A DNA stretch of 64,000 nucleotides. Source: Lactobacillus kefiranofaciens (lineage in GTDB: Bacteria; Bacillota; Bacilli; Lactobacillales; Lactobacillaceae). The stretch spans positions 1 to 64,000 of the forward strand of contig NZ_FMXC01000008.1 in NCBI RefSeq assembly GCF_900103655.1, in the 5' to 3' direction. Below are positions 48,058 through 57,229 of this stretch, piece by piece; position 1 is the first letter of the stretch; each line of letters opens with the position of its first letter. The position numbers and the translations under genes were made by a program. The notes under the pieces were generated by a model. That model had not been told where the DNA came from, did not search any database, and was given only the letters and a program-made list of their open reading frames with translations.

Positions 48058-49356
48058 ATGAAAATTGGTAAAAAGTTAATCACATTCGCGGTAGCTGGTC
48101 TGGCATTAGTAGGTACCGCCGCTTGTTCAAAAAATACAGGAAATTCTGATGCTGATGAAAAGATTCCCGCTAAGATTAACAAGAAAACGTCAATTGTCTT
48201 TTGGCACGGGATGCACGGTGCGCAAGAGGCAACGCTTAAGCAATTGACTAATGAGTTCGAGAAGAAGAATCCTAATGTGAAGGTTAAGCTTGAAAACCAA
48301 GGCTCATATATTGACTTGCAAGGCAAGTTAACTTCAACCATGCAATCACCCAAGAACTTGCCTACTATTACCTAAGCTTACCCAGATTGGCTGTATAACG
48401 CCACTCAAAATAAGATGCTGGTGAACTTGACCCCATACATTAATAATAAGAATGTAGGTTGGGGCAGTGCCCAGAAGTCTGGCATTAGAGCTGAGCTTTT
48501 AGATGGTGCCAAGATTAAGAATACCCAATATGGGATCCCATTTAACAAGTCGATCGACATTTTGGTTTATAACAAGACCATGTTTAAGAAATATGGCATT
48601 AAAAAGGTGCCAGCAACCATGGCTGAGTTGAAGCAAGTTTCTGAAACTATTTATCAAAAGAGTCACCACCAAGTTGTAGGTGCCGGCTTTGATTCCTTGG
48701 CTAACTACTACACTTTAGGCATGAAGAACGAAGGCATTAATTTTACCGATAAAATTAACTTTACCGGTTCTGCTTCTAAAAAGGTAATCAATTACTACGC
48801 TGATGGAATGAAGAAGGGCTACTTCAGAGTTGCTGGCTCAGAACATTATTTGTCAGGTCCTTTTGCTAATGAGAAGGTCGCAATGTTCATTGGTACTTCT
48901 GCTGGTGAAAGTTACGTTAAGCAAGGCATTGGCGGCAAGTTCGAATATGATGTTGCTCCTCGTCCTGGTAAATACACGATGCAACAAGGTACAGATATCT
49001 ACATGTTTAGTCAAGCTTCAACGATGCAAAGAGCAGCTGCCTTCAAGTACATGAAGTTCTTGACTTCAGAGGCCTCACAGCTTAAGTGGGCTAATAAAAC
49101 TGGCTATATCCCTGTAAATACTAAGGCAGTAACTACTAAGCAATATGTTGATAATAAGAACATTAAGTTACCAGCTAAACTTAGCCAAGCAATGAAGCAC
49201 TTGTACAGTGTTCCAGCTGAGAAGAATTCTAATGCTGCATACAATCAATTGAACAGCATTATGCAAAATATTCTGTCTGCTGCACAAAAGAAGCAAAATG
49301 TTAATAATCAAAGCGAAGCAGGCAAGCAAAAGTTTGATGCTGCTTGGAAACAATAG
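48058..49356 (+). pseudogene. ABC sugar-type solute-binding lipoprotein, interrupted by TAA
   Basis: ATG at 48058 opens a lipoprotein signal (KLITFAVAGLALVGTAACSK). A family 1-type extracellular solute-binding domain follows (SIVFWHGMHGAQEATLKQL). TAA at 48373-48375 interrupts; the frame continues AYPDWLYNATQNKMLVNLTPYI to the natural stop, 432 codons in all. The lost codon is probably CAA (TITQAYPDW), a single C-to-T change. No permease or ATPase genes are adjacent, so it is an orphan. It would have bound an oligosaccharide or glycerol-phosphate-type ligand; the substrate is unknown. Confidence 0.88.
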
Positions 49357-49365
49357 AATATAGTA

Positions 49366-49397
49366 AAAACAGCTTTGCGAAAGCAAGGCTGTTTTTT
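49366..49397 (+). terminator. Terminator
   Basis: AACAGCTTTGC pairs (one wobble) with GCAAGGCTGTT, followed by T-rich sequence. Confidence 0.85.
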
Positions 49398-49477
49398 ATT
49401 GGTGCTACTGACGGTGATAAATTGAATAAATGATAAAATAAAATCAAGATCATAATTAAATTTAGAAAAGGATAAAT

Positions 49478-50296
49478 ATGACACCATTTGAAATTGCGCA
49501 AAATGCTGAAAAGGCACTTTTATATGAAGTTGTAACTAATCCTAAGCCGGGGTTAGTTGATCCTGCCGATCGTGGCCCTCATCCCGATATGAATGTTTAT
49601 TTGTTTGTCGATAGCAGTTTGAGTTTAAGAAAATATTTTGTCCAAGCGGCTAATATTGGCAATAATTTTAATGGAAAAGATTTACGGCAGATGTTTAATT
49701 TGCTACGGCAAGTTGGCATTAAGGCTGAAAAAAAGATGTTTACGGCAACTCATGAAGTCAATACGCATAAGGGTGCTATTTTTTCACTAGGCTTATTTGT
49801 ATGTGCTAGTGCTTATTGCCAAAATCATACGGCAGATGAATTTACTGTGATTCAAAAGATGACGCAAGGATTAGTTGAGCATGATTTAGGGCAAAAAAGT
49901 GAGACAGCAGGAGAAAAGCAATTTTTGCAATATGGTAAAGGTGGCGTGAGGGCAGAAGCTGAGGCGGGCTATCCTTTAGTACGAGATGTTGCTTTACCAT
50001 TTTTAATGCACACGACAGGTGATTTAAATGCACGTTTATTAGATACCTTAATGAAGATTGTGAGTGAAATTGAAGATTCCAATTTAATTAAACGAGCAGG
50101 AAATATTGAAGTAATTGCATGGGCGCATCAACAAGCTAAAAAATATTTAACCTTGGGCGGCTATCAAACTGAAGCTGGAAAGCAATTTATGTTGGAACTG
50201 AATCAGACCTTTAAGGAAAGAAATTATAGTTTGGGTGGCAGTGCTGATTTGTTGATTATTACGATTTTTATGGCGTTGCAGAAAGAAATTATTTAA
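49478..50296 (+). CDS. citG: Triphosphoribosyl-dephospho-CoA synthase
   Basis: A 272-residue CitG family protein. Motifs are EVVTNPKPGLVDPADRGPHP near the N-terminus, HEVNTHKGAIFSLG and a C-terminal GGSADLLIITIFM. It makes the precursor of the citrate (or malonate) lyase prosthetic group. None of citC, citD, citE, citF or citX is present in the window, so here it is an orphan; its partners may be elsewhere or lost. It starts behind AAAAGGATAA and stands alone between terminators. Confidence 0.9.
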   Translation: MTPFEIAQNAEKALLYEVVTNPKPGLVDPADRGPHPDMNVYLFVDSSLSLRKYFVQAANIGNNFNGKDLRQMFNLLRQVGIKAEKKMFTATHEVNTHKGAIFSLGLFVCASAYCQNHTADEFTVIQKMTQGLVEHDLGQKSETAGEKQFLQYGKGGVRAEAEAGYPLVRDVALPFLMHTTGDLNARLLDTLMKIVSEIEDSNLIKRAGNIEVIAWAHQQAKKYLTLGGYQTEAGKQFMLELNQTFKERNYSLGGSADLLIITIFMALQKEII

Positions 50297-50314
50297 TGGG
50301 TCTGTTTTGCTTTT

Positions 50315-50362
50315 ACATTTAAAAGGATTTAAAATAAAAATAGACATTTAAAAGAATTTAAA
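50315..50362 (+). repeat. Two 19-bp direct repeats upstream of the AAA ATPase gene
   Basis: ACATTTAAAAGGATTTAAA (50315-50333) recurs as ACATTTAAAAGAATTTAAA (50344-50362), a 29-bp period. Further related AATTAAAAG follows. These look like operator or iteron-type repeats, or simple A/T-rich slippage. Confidence 0.6.
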
Positions 50363-50389
50363 GAGAATTAAAAGAAAATGGAGACAAAA

Positions 50390-51478
50390 ATGAAGAATCC
50401 ATTTAATCCAACTTTTGGCGATGTTCCACAAATTTTCTTAAAGAATAATGCTGATAGTGAACTTCATAAAATAATTAATATGATTGTTGACAGTGATTAT
50501 GCACGTTCCATTTTTATCACTGGCGTTCGTGGAATGGGTAAAACTTCATTGATGATGAGCGTTTCGGAATATTTTGAAAAAAATAGCGGTTATTATATCG
50601 TTGATTTGATAAATAAAGAAGGAATAGTTAATTCATTAGTACGGTTATTAGCTAGTCAAGTAGGTTCTCAGCTTCAAAAAACTTTACGTGATATTACTGC
50701 TTTTTCAATAGATAGTCCTTTAGGTGGTATTAGCATTAATAAGCACAATGAAGCATCTAATATTGATGTTGCGTTAAATGAATTAATGGCAGGAATTGAA
50801 AAACAACATAAAAGAGTATTAATTACTTTGGATGAGGTTGATAATAGTAAACCGATTAGAGACTTTGTTCAGATTTTTAGTTCATTGAAGTGCAAGAAGT
50901 ATCCAGTATATTTAGTTATGACAGGTCTGCCAGATTTAGTATTGAACTTGCAGAATGATGATAAGCTTACTTTTTTACTGCGGTCAGATAAGGTAGTAGT
51001 TAAACCGTTGCAGAAATTAGATATTTTTAATACTTATCTTAGAATATTTAAGTGTGATTCCAATGTGGCGACTAGAATGGCTCAGATGACTAAGGGCTAT
51101 TCTTATGCGTTTCAGCTTTTAGGCTATCTGTTGTTTGATCATGTTCAAGATCAAGTACCAAATATGGTAGATGTTGACGCTATTGCACCAGATTATAAAA
51201 ATTATTTGTACAATAATGCTTATCAGAAAATTTTTGCAGAAATGTCTGATATGGATAGAAAATATTTGTATGCAGTTTGTGGAAACCATAAATTAGATGA
51301 AGTTGCAAAAATTATGGGTAAAAGCAATGTATTTGTAGCGCAATATCGGCGTCGAGCACTAGAAAGACATCTGATTGTACCGACGAAATTAGGTTACGTC
51401 TCTTTTACTTTGCCATATTTTGAAAATTATCTTAATGAGACTAAAAATGTGGATTCAATTTTTTATTTAGGCTATTAA
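50390..51478 (+). CDS. AAA ATPase of the archaeal-type ATP-binding family
   Basis: A 362-residue protein. I start at MKNPFNPTFGDVP because GGAG lies six bases upstream; an ATG four codons earlier overlaps that site. Walker A is GVRGMGKTS at about residues 45-53 and Walker B VLITLDEVD at about 149-157. A C-terminal winged-helix-like part (KLDEVAKIMGKSNVFVAQYRRRALERHLI) may bind DNA. Members occur singly in firmicute genomes and the role is unknown. No nuclease or other effector is fused or adjacent. Confidence 0.8.
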   Translation: MKNPFNPTFGDVPQIFLKNNADSELHKIINMIVDSDYARSIFITGVRGMGKTSLMMSVSEYFEKNSGYYIVDLINKEGIVNSLVRLLASQVGSQLQKTLRDITAFSIDSPLGGISINKHNEASNIDVALNELMAGIEKQHKRVLITLDEVDNSKPIRDFVQIFSSLKCKKYPVYLVMTGLPDLVLNLQNDDKLTFLLRSDKVVVKPLQKLDIFNTYLRIFKCDSNVATRMAQMTKGYSYAFQLLGYLLFDHVQDQVPNMVDVDAIAPDYKNYLYNNAYQKIFAEMSDMDRKYLYAVCGNHKLDEVAKIMGKSNVFVAQYRRRALERHLIVPTKLGYVSFTLPYFENYLNETKNVDSIFYLGY

Positions 51479-51534
51479 TTAGTAATTTTTAATAAAAGAT
51501 TAAGAAACTATAAAGTATTTCAGAAAGGATTTTT

Positions 51535-52578
51535 ATGAATAATAAAGAAAACGATGCATTAACTAGTGCTTCTGAAACTATTGATGTCAGTTCTGGTTCA
51601 TCTTTGATGGAAACGGAAAATAAAAATGAAGAAACTTCAAGTCCTTGGCCTGGTCCTAAAGGAATGATTCCGGTCACTAGTGGTAAGGCAGACGATGCAA
51701 ATGTTCATAATCGGGTCTTTTTGGATAATATTTTGGTTGAAATGCGGGTAATTGACTCTGTTGAGCCTGATTTAAGCACGACAATTTTAGGCAAAAAGTA
51801 TGCATCCCCGCTTATGCCAGCTGCAGTATCGCATTTGAATAAAGTCTTAAGTGATCAAAGTAGAAAACCAATGCAAGAAAAAGCGGTTGCCGCGCGCAAT
51901 ATGGGCTTGCTTAACTGGATCGGCATGGAAACTAATGAAGAATATGGCGAGATTATCAAACAAGGTGGCGATACTATTCGGATCATTAAGCCATTTGCAG
52001 ATCACCATAAGATTTTAGATGAGATTCAATTCGCTGAAAAAACTGGTGCCGTTGCTGTGGGGATTGATATTGATCATATTGCTGGCAAGAATGGCAAGTA
52101 CGATGTAGTTGATGGCATTCCGTTAGGCCCAATAACCATGGAAGATCTAAAACAATATGCAGCAAGTACTAAGTTGCCATTTATTGCTAAAGGCGTGTTG
52201 TCAGTTTCTGATGCGCTCAAGGCAAGGCAAGCTGACTGTAAGGCAATTGTGGGTTCGCACCATCATGGTCGTGTTCCATTTGGTGTTCCACCATTATCTG
52301 TCTTACCAGAGATTAAAAAAGCTTTGCAAGGTAGCGGGATGGAAATCTATGCCGATGGCTCATTAATGAGCGGCTATGATGCCTATAAGGCTTTGGCAAT
52401 GGGTGCCGATGCCGTGTTAATTGGACGCGGAATTTTATCGGAATTGTTAAAGAATGGTACTAAGGCAACCGAAGATAAGCTGAAGAAGATGAATGAACAG
52501 TTAGCCGAGATGATGATGTATACCGGCATTAAGGATACGAAATCATTTGATTCTAGTGTATTGCATTATCAAAAATAA
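51535..52578 (+). CDS. FMN-dependent alpha-hydroxy-acid oxidase/dehydrogenase-like protein
   Basis: A 347-residue TIM-barrel flavoprotein. It has the FMN phosphate-binding end IYADGSLMSGYDAYKALAMGADAVLIGR and a substrate-loop region AIVGSHHHGRVPFG, where family members usually have SNHGGRQLD. It thus belongs to the lactate oxidase/glycolate oxidase fold but with a divergent active site. The first 45 residues are low-complexity (Ser/Glu-rich) and atypical. It starts behind AGAAAGGAT. The substrate is unknown. An isopentenyl-diphosphate isomerase type 2 is less likely from the motifs. Confidence 0.8.
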   Translation: MNNKENDALTSASETIDVSSGSSLMETENKNEETSSPWPGPKGMIPVTSGKADDANVHNRVFLDNILVEMRVIDSVEPDLSTTILGKKYASPLMPAAVSHLNKVLSDQSRKPMQEKAVAARNMGLLNWIGMETNEEYGEIIKQGGDTIRIIKPFADHHKILDEIQFAEKTGAVAVGIDIDHIAGKNGKYDVVDGIPLGPITMEDLKQYAASTKLPFIAKGVLSVSDALKARQADCKAIVGSHHHGRVPFGVPPLSVLPEIKKALQGSGMEIYADGSLMSGYDAYKALAMGADAVLIGRGILSELLKNGTKATEDKLKKMNEQLAEMMMYTGIKDTKSFDSSVLHYQK

Positions 52579-52590
52579 TAAGTCGAGAAA

Positions 52591-52632
52591 AAAACAACGT
52601 AGTCTAGAGGATAAGGCTACGTTGTTTTTTTA
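52591..52632. terminator. Bidirectional terminator
   Basis: AACAACGTAG (52593-52602) pairs with CTACGTTGTT (52617-52626), with A and T tracts on either side, between convergent genes. Confidence 0.88.
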
Positions 52633-53487
52633 CAGTTGAATTTTTTCTTCTGGCAGTTTAGCATCTAATTTTTCAAAAGAAAAGGGCTTAATCAGTGAGA
52701 TCTCATAAGCGTCTAGCGCCAGCTCTTCACCGGCAAAATTCGGATTGTATAGCGGATCGCCAATGATTGGCGTACCCAGGGATGCAAGGTGCACGCGAAT
52801 CTGATGAGTACGGCCTGTTTCCAGCGTCAGACGTACGATTGCACTTCCGTCATAGTTTCTTTTTAACACTTGATAATGAGTCACGGCGTGTAAACCATCA
52901 GGAGTAATCATTCTTTTTCTTTGATCATCAGGATCATGTCCAATTAGCTGATCAATTGTGCCTTGGTTCTCTAGTTTATCTGCATGATCAACCTTAGCTA
53001 AATAATCGCGGTGAAAAGTTTTGTTTGTTAATTCACGATTTAAAATAGGTACGACCGCTGGATTTTTAGCGATTAATAATAAGCCGCTAGTAAGCATGTC
53101 TAGGCGGTGAACGATGTAGGGACTATATCCTAGATAAGTAGCGCAATCGTTTAAGGCCGTAGTAGTTTCGTCTAAATTAGGGTGCGTCTTTTGCCCCTTC
53201 TTTTTGTTGATAATTAATAGATTCTTATCTTCATAGATTACATCAGGCAATTTGCCGCTGGCAGGATATTTTTGTTGAGCAGATTCGACTTGATCTAAAA
53301 CAATGTCTATTTGATCACCGGGGAAAATTTCTTCATTAAAATAGCGATATTCTCCATTTATTTTTACATTTTGCTCAATTCGCAAATAGTGGCGCCACTT
53401 TCTAGGGATTAGCAACTTGCGTAAAACGTCGTTAACAGACATTGCCGCAAGATTTTTAGGATAAAAAAGTGTAAAATGATAAACCAT
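52630..53487 (-). CDS. RluA-family RNA pseudouridine synthase
   Basis: A 285-residue enzyme. An N-terminal S4-like region (NDVLRKLLIPRKWRHYL) is followed by the RluA catalytic motif YIVHRLDMLTSGLLLIAKN with the nucleophile Asp, and DKNLLIINKKKG. RTHQIRVHLASLGTPIIGDPLY closes the fold. It isomerises specific uridines in rRNA or tRNA; the exact target cannot be told from sequence. It starts with ATG and is divergent from the PBP gene. Confidence 0.92.
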   Translation of the reverse strand: MVYHFTLFYPKNLAAMSVNDVLRKLLIPRKWRHYLRIEQNVKINGEYRYFNEEIFPGDQIDIVLDQVESAQQKYPASGKLPDVIYEDKNLLIINKKKGQKTHPNLDETTTALNDCATYLGYSPYIVHRLDMLTSGLLLIAKNPAVVPILNRELTNKTFHRDYLAKVDHADKLENQGTIDQLIGHDPDDQRKRMITPDGLHAVTHYQVLKRNYDGSAIVRLTLETGRTHQIRVHLASLGTPIIGDPLYNPNFAGEELALDAYEISLIKPFSFEKLDAKLPEEKIQL

Positions 53488-53576
53488 AAAATTTTCCTAA
53501 GTCTCTTTCAATTCTAAACACGTGTTTTTACAATGTGATACAATTTTCTTATTTCTAATTATAAGGAGCAATGTTA

Positions 53577-55634
53577 ATGAATAACGACCAACCAAGAAAA
53601 AGCTTTTTTAAAGATAGATGGCATCGCTTTGATAATCGCTTTTTCATCGGACGCTGGATTATTTTAATCCTGCTCACTCTCATTTTTTTAACTTGTACAT
53701 ATTATACAATTAAAGTTAAGACATCGAATATTTCTAATTTAAAGGCAGCGTTGTCAACGACAACGACTATTTATGATTATAAGGGCAAAAAGGCAGGCTC
53801 ACTGTATTCGCAGAAGGGATCTTTTGTCGAATATAACCAGATCTCGCCTAATATTAAAAATGCCGTAATTTCAACAGAAGATCAGACTTTCTGGAAAAAT
53901 CCCGGTTTTAGTATTAAAGGGATGGCTAGAGCAGCCTTGAGTTTGGTGATTCACCACGGACAAGTTACTGGTGGTGGGTCAACGCTAACGCAGCAACTAG
54001 CAAAGAATTCTTTATTAACGCAGCAGCAGACTTTCTCACGGAAGCTAGAAGAATTGTTCTTTGCTATTGAGATTAACCATGTTTATTCTAAAAAAGATAT
54101 TCTGACGATGTATCTGAATAACGCCTACTTTGGCAACGGAGTATGGGGCGTGCAGGATGCTAGTCGCAGATATTTTGGCAAGAATGCCAGTCATGTGACG
54201 GTAGGTGAAGCGGCTACTTTAGCGGGGATGCTGCGTAATCCTAGTTTTTACAATCCCGTTGACCATATGGGTAATGCCTTGTCGCGGCGTAATTTAGTAT
54301 TAAGCTTGATGGCCGATAATGGTAAATTAACTGCTGCGCAAGCTAAGGCTTATGCTAAGCAAGGTTTGCAGCTTGAGAATACTTTTAGAAATAAAGATGG
54401 CTACCGTTATCCTTACTTCTTTGATGCTGTGGTTGACGAAGCCATCAGTAAGTACGGTTTGACTGAAGAGCAGGTAATGAATAAAGGACTAAAAATTTAC
54501 ACGACTTTGAGCCAGAATTATCAAGGCCGTTTGCAAAATACCTTTGAAGAAAGCTGGCTCTTCCCTCAAGACGGGACTGATGGTACGGCTTGTCAAGGAG
54601 CTAGCGTAGTCATGGATCCAGGAACTGGTGCTGTGCGTGCTGTCGTTGGTGGTCGGGGCAAACATGTCTTTCGTGGTTATAATCGGGCAACGCAGATGAA
54701 GCGTCAGCCTGGTTCATCCATTAAGCCACTAGCAGTTTACGCGCCAGCTTTGCAAAATGGCTATCACTATGATTCGGAATTATCGAATAAATTGCAAAAA
54801 TTCGGTAAAAATAATTATGAACCGCATAACGTTGATAATAGCTATTCTAACAAGATTCCAATGTATGAGGCCTTGGCTCAAAGTAAAAACGTGCCTGCAG
54901 TATGGCTCCTAGATAAAATCGGGGTAAGCAAAGGTGTTCAATCGGTAGAAAACTTTGGCATTAAGGTACCTAAGAGCGACCGCAATCTTGCTTTAGCTTT
55001 AGGTGGTTTATCTACCGGTATTTCTCCTTTGCAGATGGCTCATGCTTATTCGGCTTTTGCTAATAAGGGAAATTTGCCAAATAATTCTTTCTTTATCACT
55101 AAAATTACAGATGCCAGTGGTAATGTTTTAGCCGAGAATAACAATCCAGGCACGCATCGCATTATCTCCGAAAATACCGCTAAAGAAATGACTACCATGA
55201 TGTTGGGCGTCTTTACTAGTGGTACGGGTCAAGCCGCTCAGCCGAGCGGTTATCGAGTAGCCGGTAAGACTGGCTCAACCGAGGTACCTAATTCTTATGG
55301 CTTTGGCACTAAGGATCAATGGATTGTCGGTTATACTCCCGATGTCGTCTTAGCTACTTGGGTCGGCTTTGACCGGACCAATAAGCAGCACTTTATGCAG
55401 GGAATTTCTGAAACTGGCATAACGCGACTGTATAAGGCAGAGATGGAAGGAATTTTGCCATATACTGCGCAAACGCAATTTACTGAGAAGTCACCGGGAC
55501 AAATTATCAAAAATAATGGTTCGAACTTCGACTGGACCGGCGGTTTAGGAGAAAAAATTCAAGATGGCTTAGGTTCTGCGGGACAGAAGATCAATGAATG
55601 GTATAATGATGTCAAAGGGCTTTTTGGCCAATAA
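53577..55634 (+). CDS. Class A penicillin-binding protein (glycosyltransferase/transpeptidase)
   Basis: A 685-residue bifunctional peptidoglycan synthase. A cytoplasmic N-tail and one membrane helix (WIILILLTLIFLTCTYYTI) are followed by the GT51 domain (STEDQTFWKNPG with catalytic Glu, GGSTLTQQLAKN, YLNNAYFGNGVWGVQ). The transpeptidase domain has PGSSIKPL with active Ser, QSKN and AGKTGST. I start at 53577 because AAGGAG has proper spacing there; ATG 53571 is too close. It builds and cross-links glycan outside the membrane. It heads the ylbF-yhaO-yhaN-yhaM run. Confidence 0.94.
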   Translation: MNNDQPRKSFFKDRWHRFDNRFFIGRWIILILLTLIFLTCTYYTIKVKTSNISNLKAALSTTTTIYDYKGKKAGSLYSQKGSFVEYNQISPNIKNAVISTEDQTFWKNPGFSIKGMARAALSLVIHHGQVTGGGSTLTQQLAKNSLLTQQQTFSRKLEELFFAIEINHVYSKKDILTMYLNNAYFGNGVWGVQDASRRYFGKNASHVTVGEAATLAGMLRNPSFYNPVDHMGNALSRRNLVLSLMADNGKLTAAQAKAYAKQGLQLENTFRNKDGYRYPYFFDAVVDEAISKYGLTEEQVMNKGLKIYTTLSQNYQGRLQNTFEESWLFPQDGTDGTACQGASVVMDPGTGAVRAVVGGRGKHVFRGYNRATQMKRQPGSSIKPLAVYAPALQNGYHYDSELSNKLQKFGKNNYEPHNVDNSYSNKIPMYEALAQSKNVPAVWLLDKIGVSKGVQSVENFGIKVPKSDRNLALALGGLSTGISPLQMAHAYSAFANKGNLPNNSFFITKITDASGNVLAENNNPGTHRIISENTAKEMTTMMLGVFTSGTGQAAQPSGYRVAGKTGSTEVPNSYGFGTKDQWIVGYTPDVVLATWVGFDRTNKQHFMQGISETGITRLYKAEMEGILPYTAQTQFTEKSPGQIIKNNGSNFDWTGGLGEKIQDGLGSAGQKINEWYNDVKGLFGQ

Positions 55635-55652
55635 AATTTAGGAGGACCATGA

Positions 55653-56003
55653 ATGGTTAATATTTACGATTCAGCTAACCAATTAGCAGAAGACTTAACG
55701 AAGACAGAACAATACAAGGCTTTAGCAGATGCTATCAAGGCTGTGCAAGCTGATGAAGAAAGTTCAGCATTGTTCAAGAAGATGGATGAATTGCAAACCA
55801 AGATTTTGCAAGCTCAACAATCGGGTAAGCCAATGGCTAAGGAAGATCAACAAGCTTACCAAGATCTGAACGGTAAGGTGCAAAAGAACGAAAAGATTGT
55901 TTCACTTCTTAAGACTGAACAAGACTTGTACAATCTGCTTGGTGATGTGCAAAAGACCTACACTAAGCCAATTAATGATCTTTATGAAGATCTTAGAAAT
56001 TAA
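55653..56003 (+). CDS. YlbF/YheA family regulator protein
   Basis: A 116-residue all-helical protein (LAEDLTKTEQYKALADAIKAV, LQTKILQAQQSGKPM). YlbF family members in Bacillus act with YmcA and YaaT on RNase Y; here the protein heads yhaO-yhaN-yhaM, the usual lactobacillus order. It has an AGGAGGA ribosome site. It ends 8 bp before yhaO. Confidence 0.88.
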   Translation: MVNIYDSANQLAEDLTKTEQYKALADAIKAVQADEESSALFKKMDELQTKILQAQQSGKPMAKEDQQAYQDLNGKVQKNEKIVSLLKTEQDLYNLLGDVQKTYTKPINDLYEDLRN

Positions 56004-56011
56004 AATTCGCG

Positions 56012-57229
56012 ATGAAATTTATTCACTTTGCAGATGCGCACTTAGATAGTCCATTTCGTGGGCTATCTTTTTTGCCATCTAAGGAATTTAACCAAATTTA
56101 TCAAGCAGCCGATCAATCATTAACGAGAATCGTTGATCTGGCGCTAAAGGAAGATGTTGATCTAATTTTAATTGCGGGCGATACCTTTGATAGTGATCAA
56201 CCGTCGCCGCGTGCGCAGCTATTTTTTGCTGAACAGATTAAACGCTTGACCGATCAACAAATTCAAGTGGTTATGATTTTTGGTAACCACGATCATATGA
56301 AAAAAGAAGACTTGTTGGTCAGTCCAAGTCCATACTTCAAATTACTGGGTGCTAACGAAAAAGTTGAAAAGTCTACTTTTACTACCCAAAGTGGTTTTGC
56401 TTATGATGTAGTTGGCTTTTCATATTTAAATAATCATATTACTCGCGATATGATGCCGGATTTTTCTGAAAAAGGCTCTAATTATACTTTTGGCTTAATG
56501 CATGCTCAAGAAAAGGAAAATGATAGCCACAAGAATGTTTATGCTCCATTTACGGTCAGTGAAATTAAAGAATTAAACTATGATTATTTTGCTTTAGGTC
56601 ATATTCACGCGCGCAACAATTTATCGACTGCTCCTTGGATTGTTTATCCGGGCAATATTCAGGGCCGGCACATTAATGAGATGGGCGAAAAGGGATGTTA
56701 CTTAGGTAAGATTGATGAAAACAGCAGAAAGACAACAATCGAATTTAAGCAAACCGGCCCAATTGTTTGGCAAAGTCGTGCAATCAATCTTGAGGCAGCG
56801 ATTAGTAAAAATGATTTGCAGGCTAAGATTATCAATAGTTTGCAGGCTGAGCAAAAGTCGTATTTTAGTTTGCAGATTAAAGGTGCACAATATCTAACTG
56901 CTGAAGAACGGGAGCTAGTTCAGGATTCTGATTTTTGGCAAACTGTTTCCATGAATTTAGCTGCTGGGTCTCAATTAGTGGATGTTCGCTTTGAGATTAA
57001 TAATAGTCTTGAATTAAATGACAGTGATCAACAGGCTTTTGACCAAGCAAAAGGTGAAATCTTTACTAGTGCAGAATTTAGCCAAATTGTTAAAGACTGG
57101 CAGAAGAAAGATCCGTTAACTGAAAAATTGGCGGCTGATCCCGATTTTATTGAAGCTGTTAAGCAATTGACCGAGGTTAAGCTAATGAGTAAATTGAAAG
57201 GAATTACCGATGAGACTGAAACAAATTAA
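56012..57229 (+). CDS. yhaO: YhaO-type metallophosphoesterase (SbcD-like DNA exonuclease)
   Basis: A 405-residue calcineurin-fold nuclease. All metal motifs are present in order: HFADAHLDSPF, LIAGDTFDSD, IFGNHDH, LMHAQEK and LGHIHARN. It is related to SbcD/Mre11 and expected to act with YhaN on DNA ends. It overlaps yhaN by 20 bp. Confidence 0.92.
   Translation: MKFIHFADAHLDSPFRGLSFLPSKEFNQIYQAADQSLTRIVDLALKEDVDLILIAGDTFDSDQPSPRAQLFFAEQIKRLTDQQIQVVMIFGNHDHMKKEDLLVSPSPYFKLLGANEKVEKSTFTTQSGFAYDVVGFSYLNNHITRDMMPDFSEKGSNYTFGLMHAQEKENDSHKNVYAPFTVSEIKELNYDYFALGHIHARNNLSTAPWIVYPGNIQGRHINEMGEKGCYLGKIDENSRKTTIEFKQTGPIVWQSRAINLEAAISKNDLQAKIINSLQAEQKSYFSLQIKGAQYLTAEERELVQDSDFWQTVSMNLAAGSQLVDVRFEINNSLELNDSDQQAFDQAKGEIFTSAEFSQIVKDWQKKDPLTEKLAADPDFIEAVKQLTEVKLMSKLKGITDETETN

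Noticed and set aside
2349-49356. Stop-codon readthrough or an altered genetic code as explanation for the many in-frame stops
   Set aside because: UAA, UAG and UGA all occur, mixed with frameshifts and truncations, while long housekeeping genes (argS, yhaN, PBP) have none. Ordinary pseudogene decay explains the pattern.
50390-51478. AAA ATPase as part of a phage defence system
   Set aside because: There is no nuclease, reverse transcriptase, methylase or other effector beside it; neighbours are citG and an FMN enzyme. Not supported.
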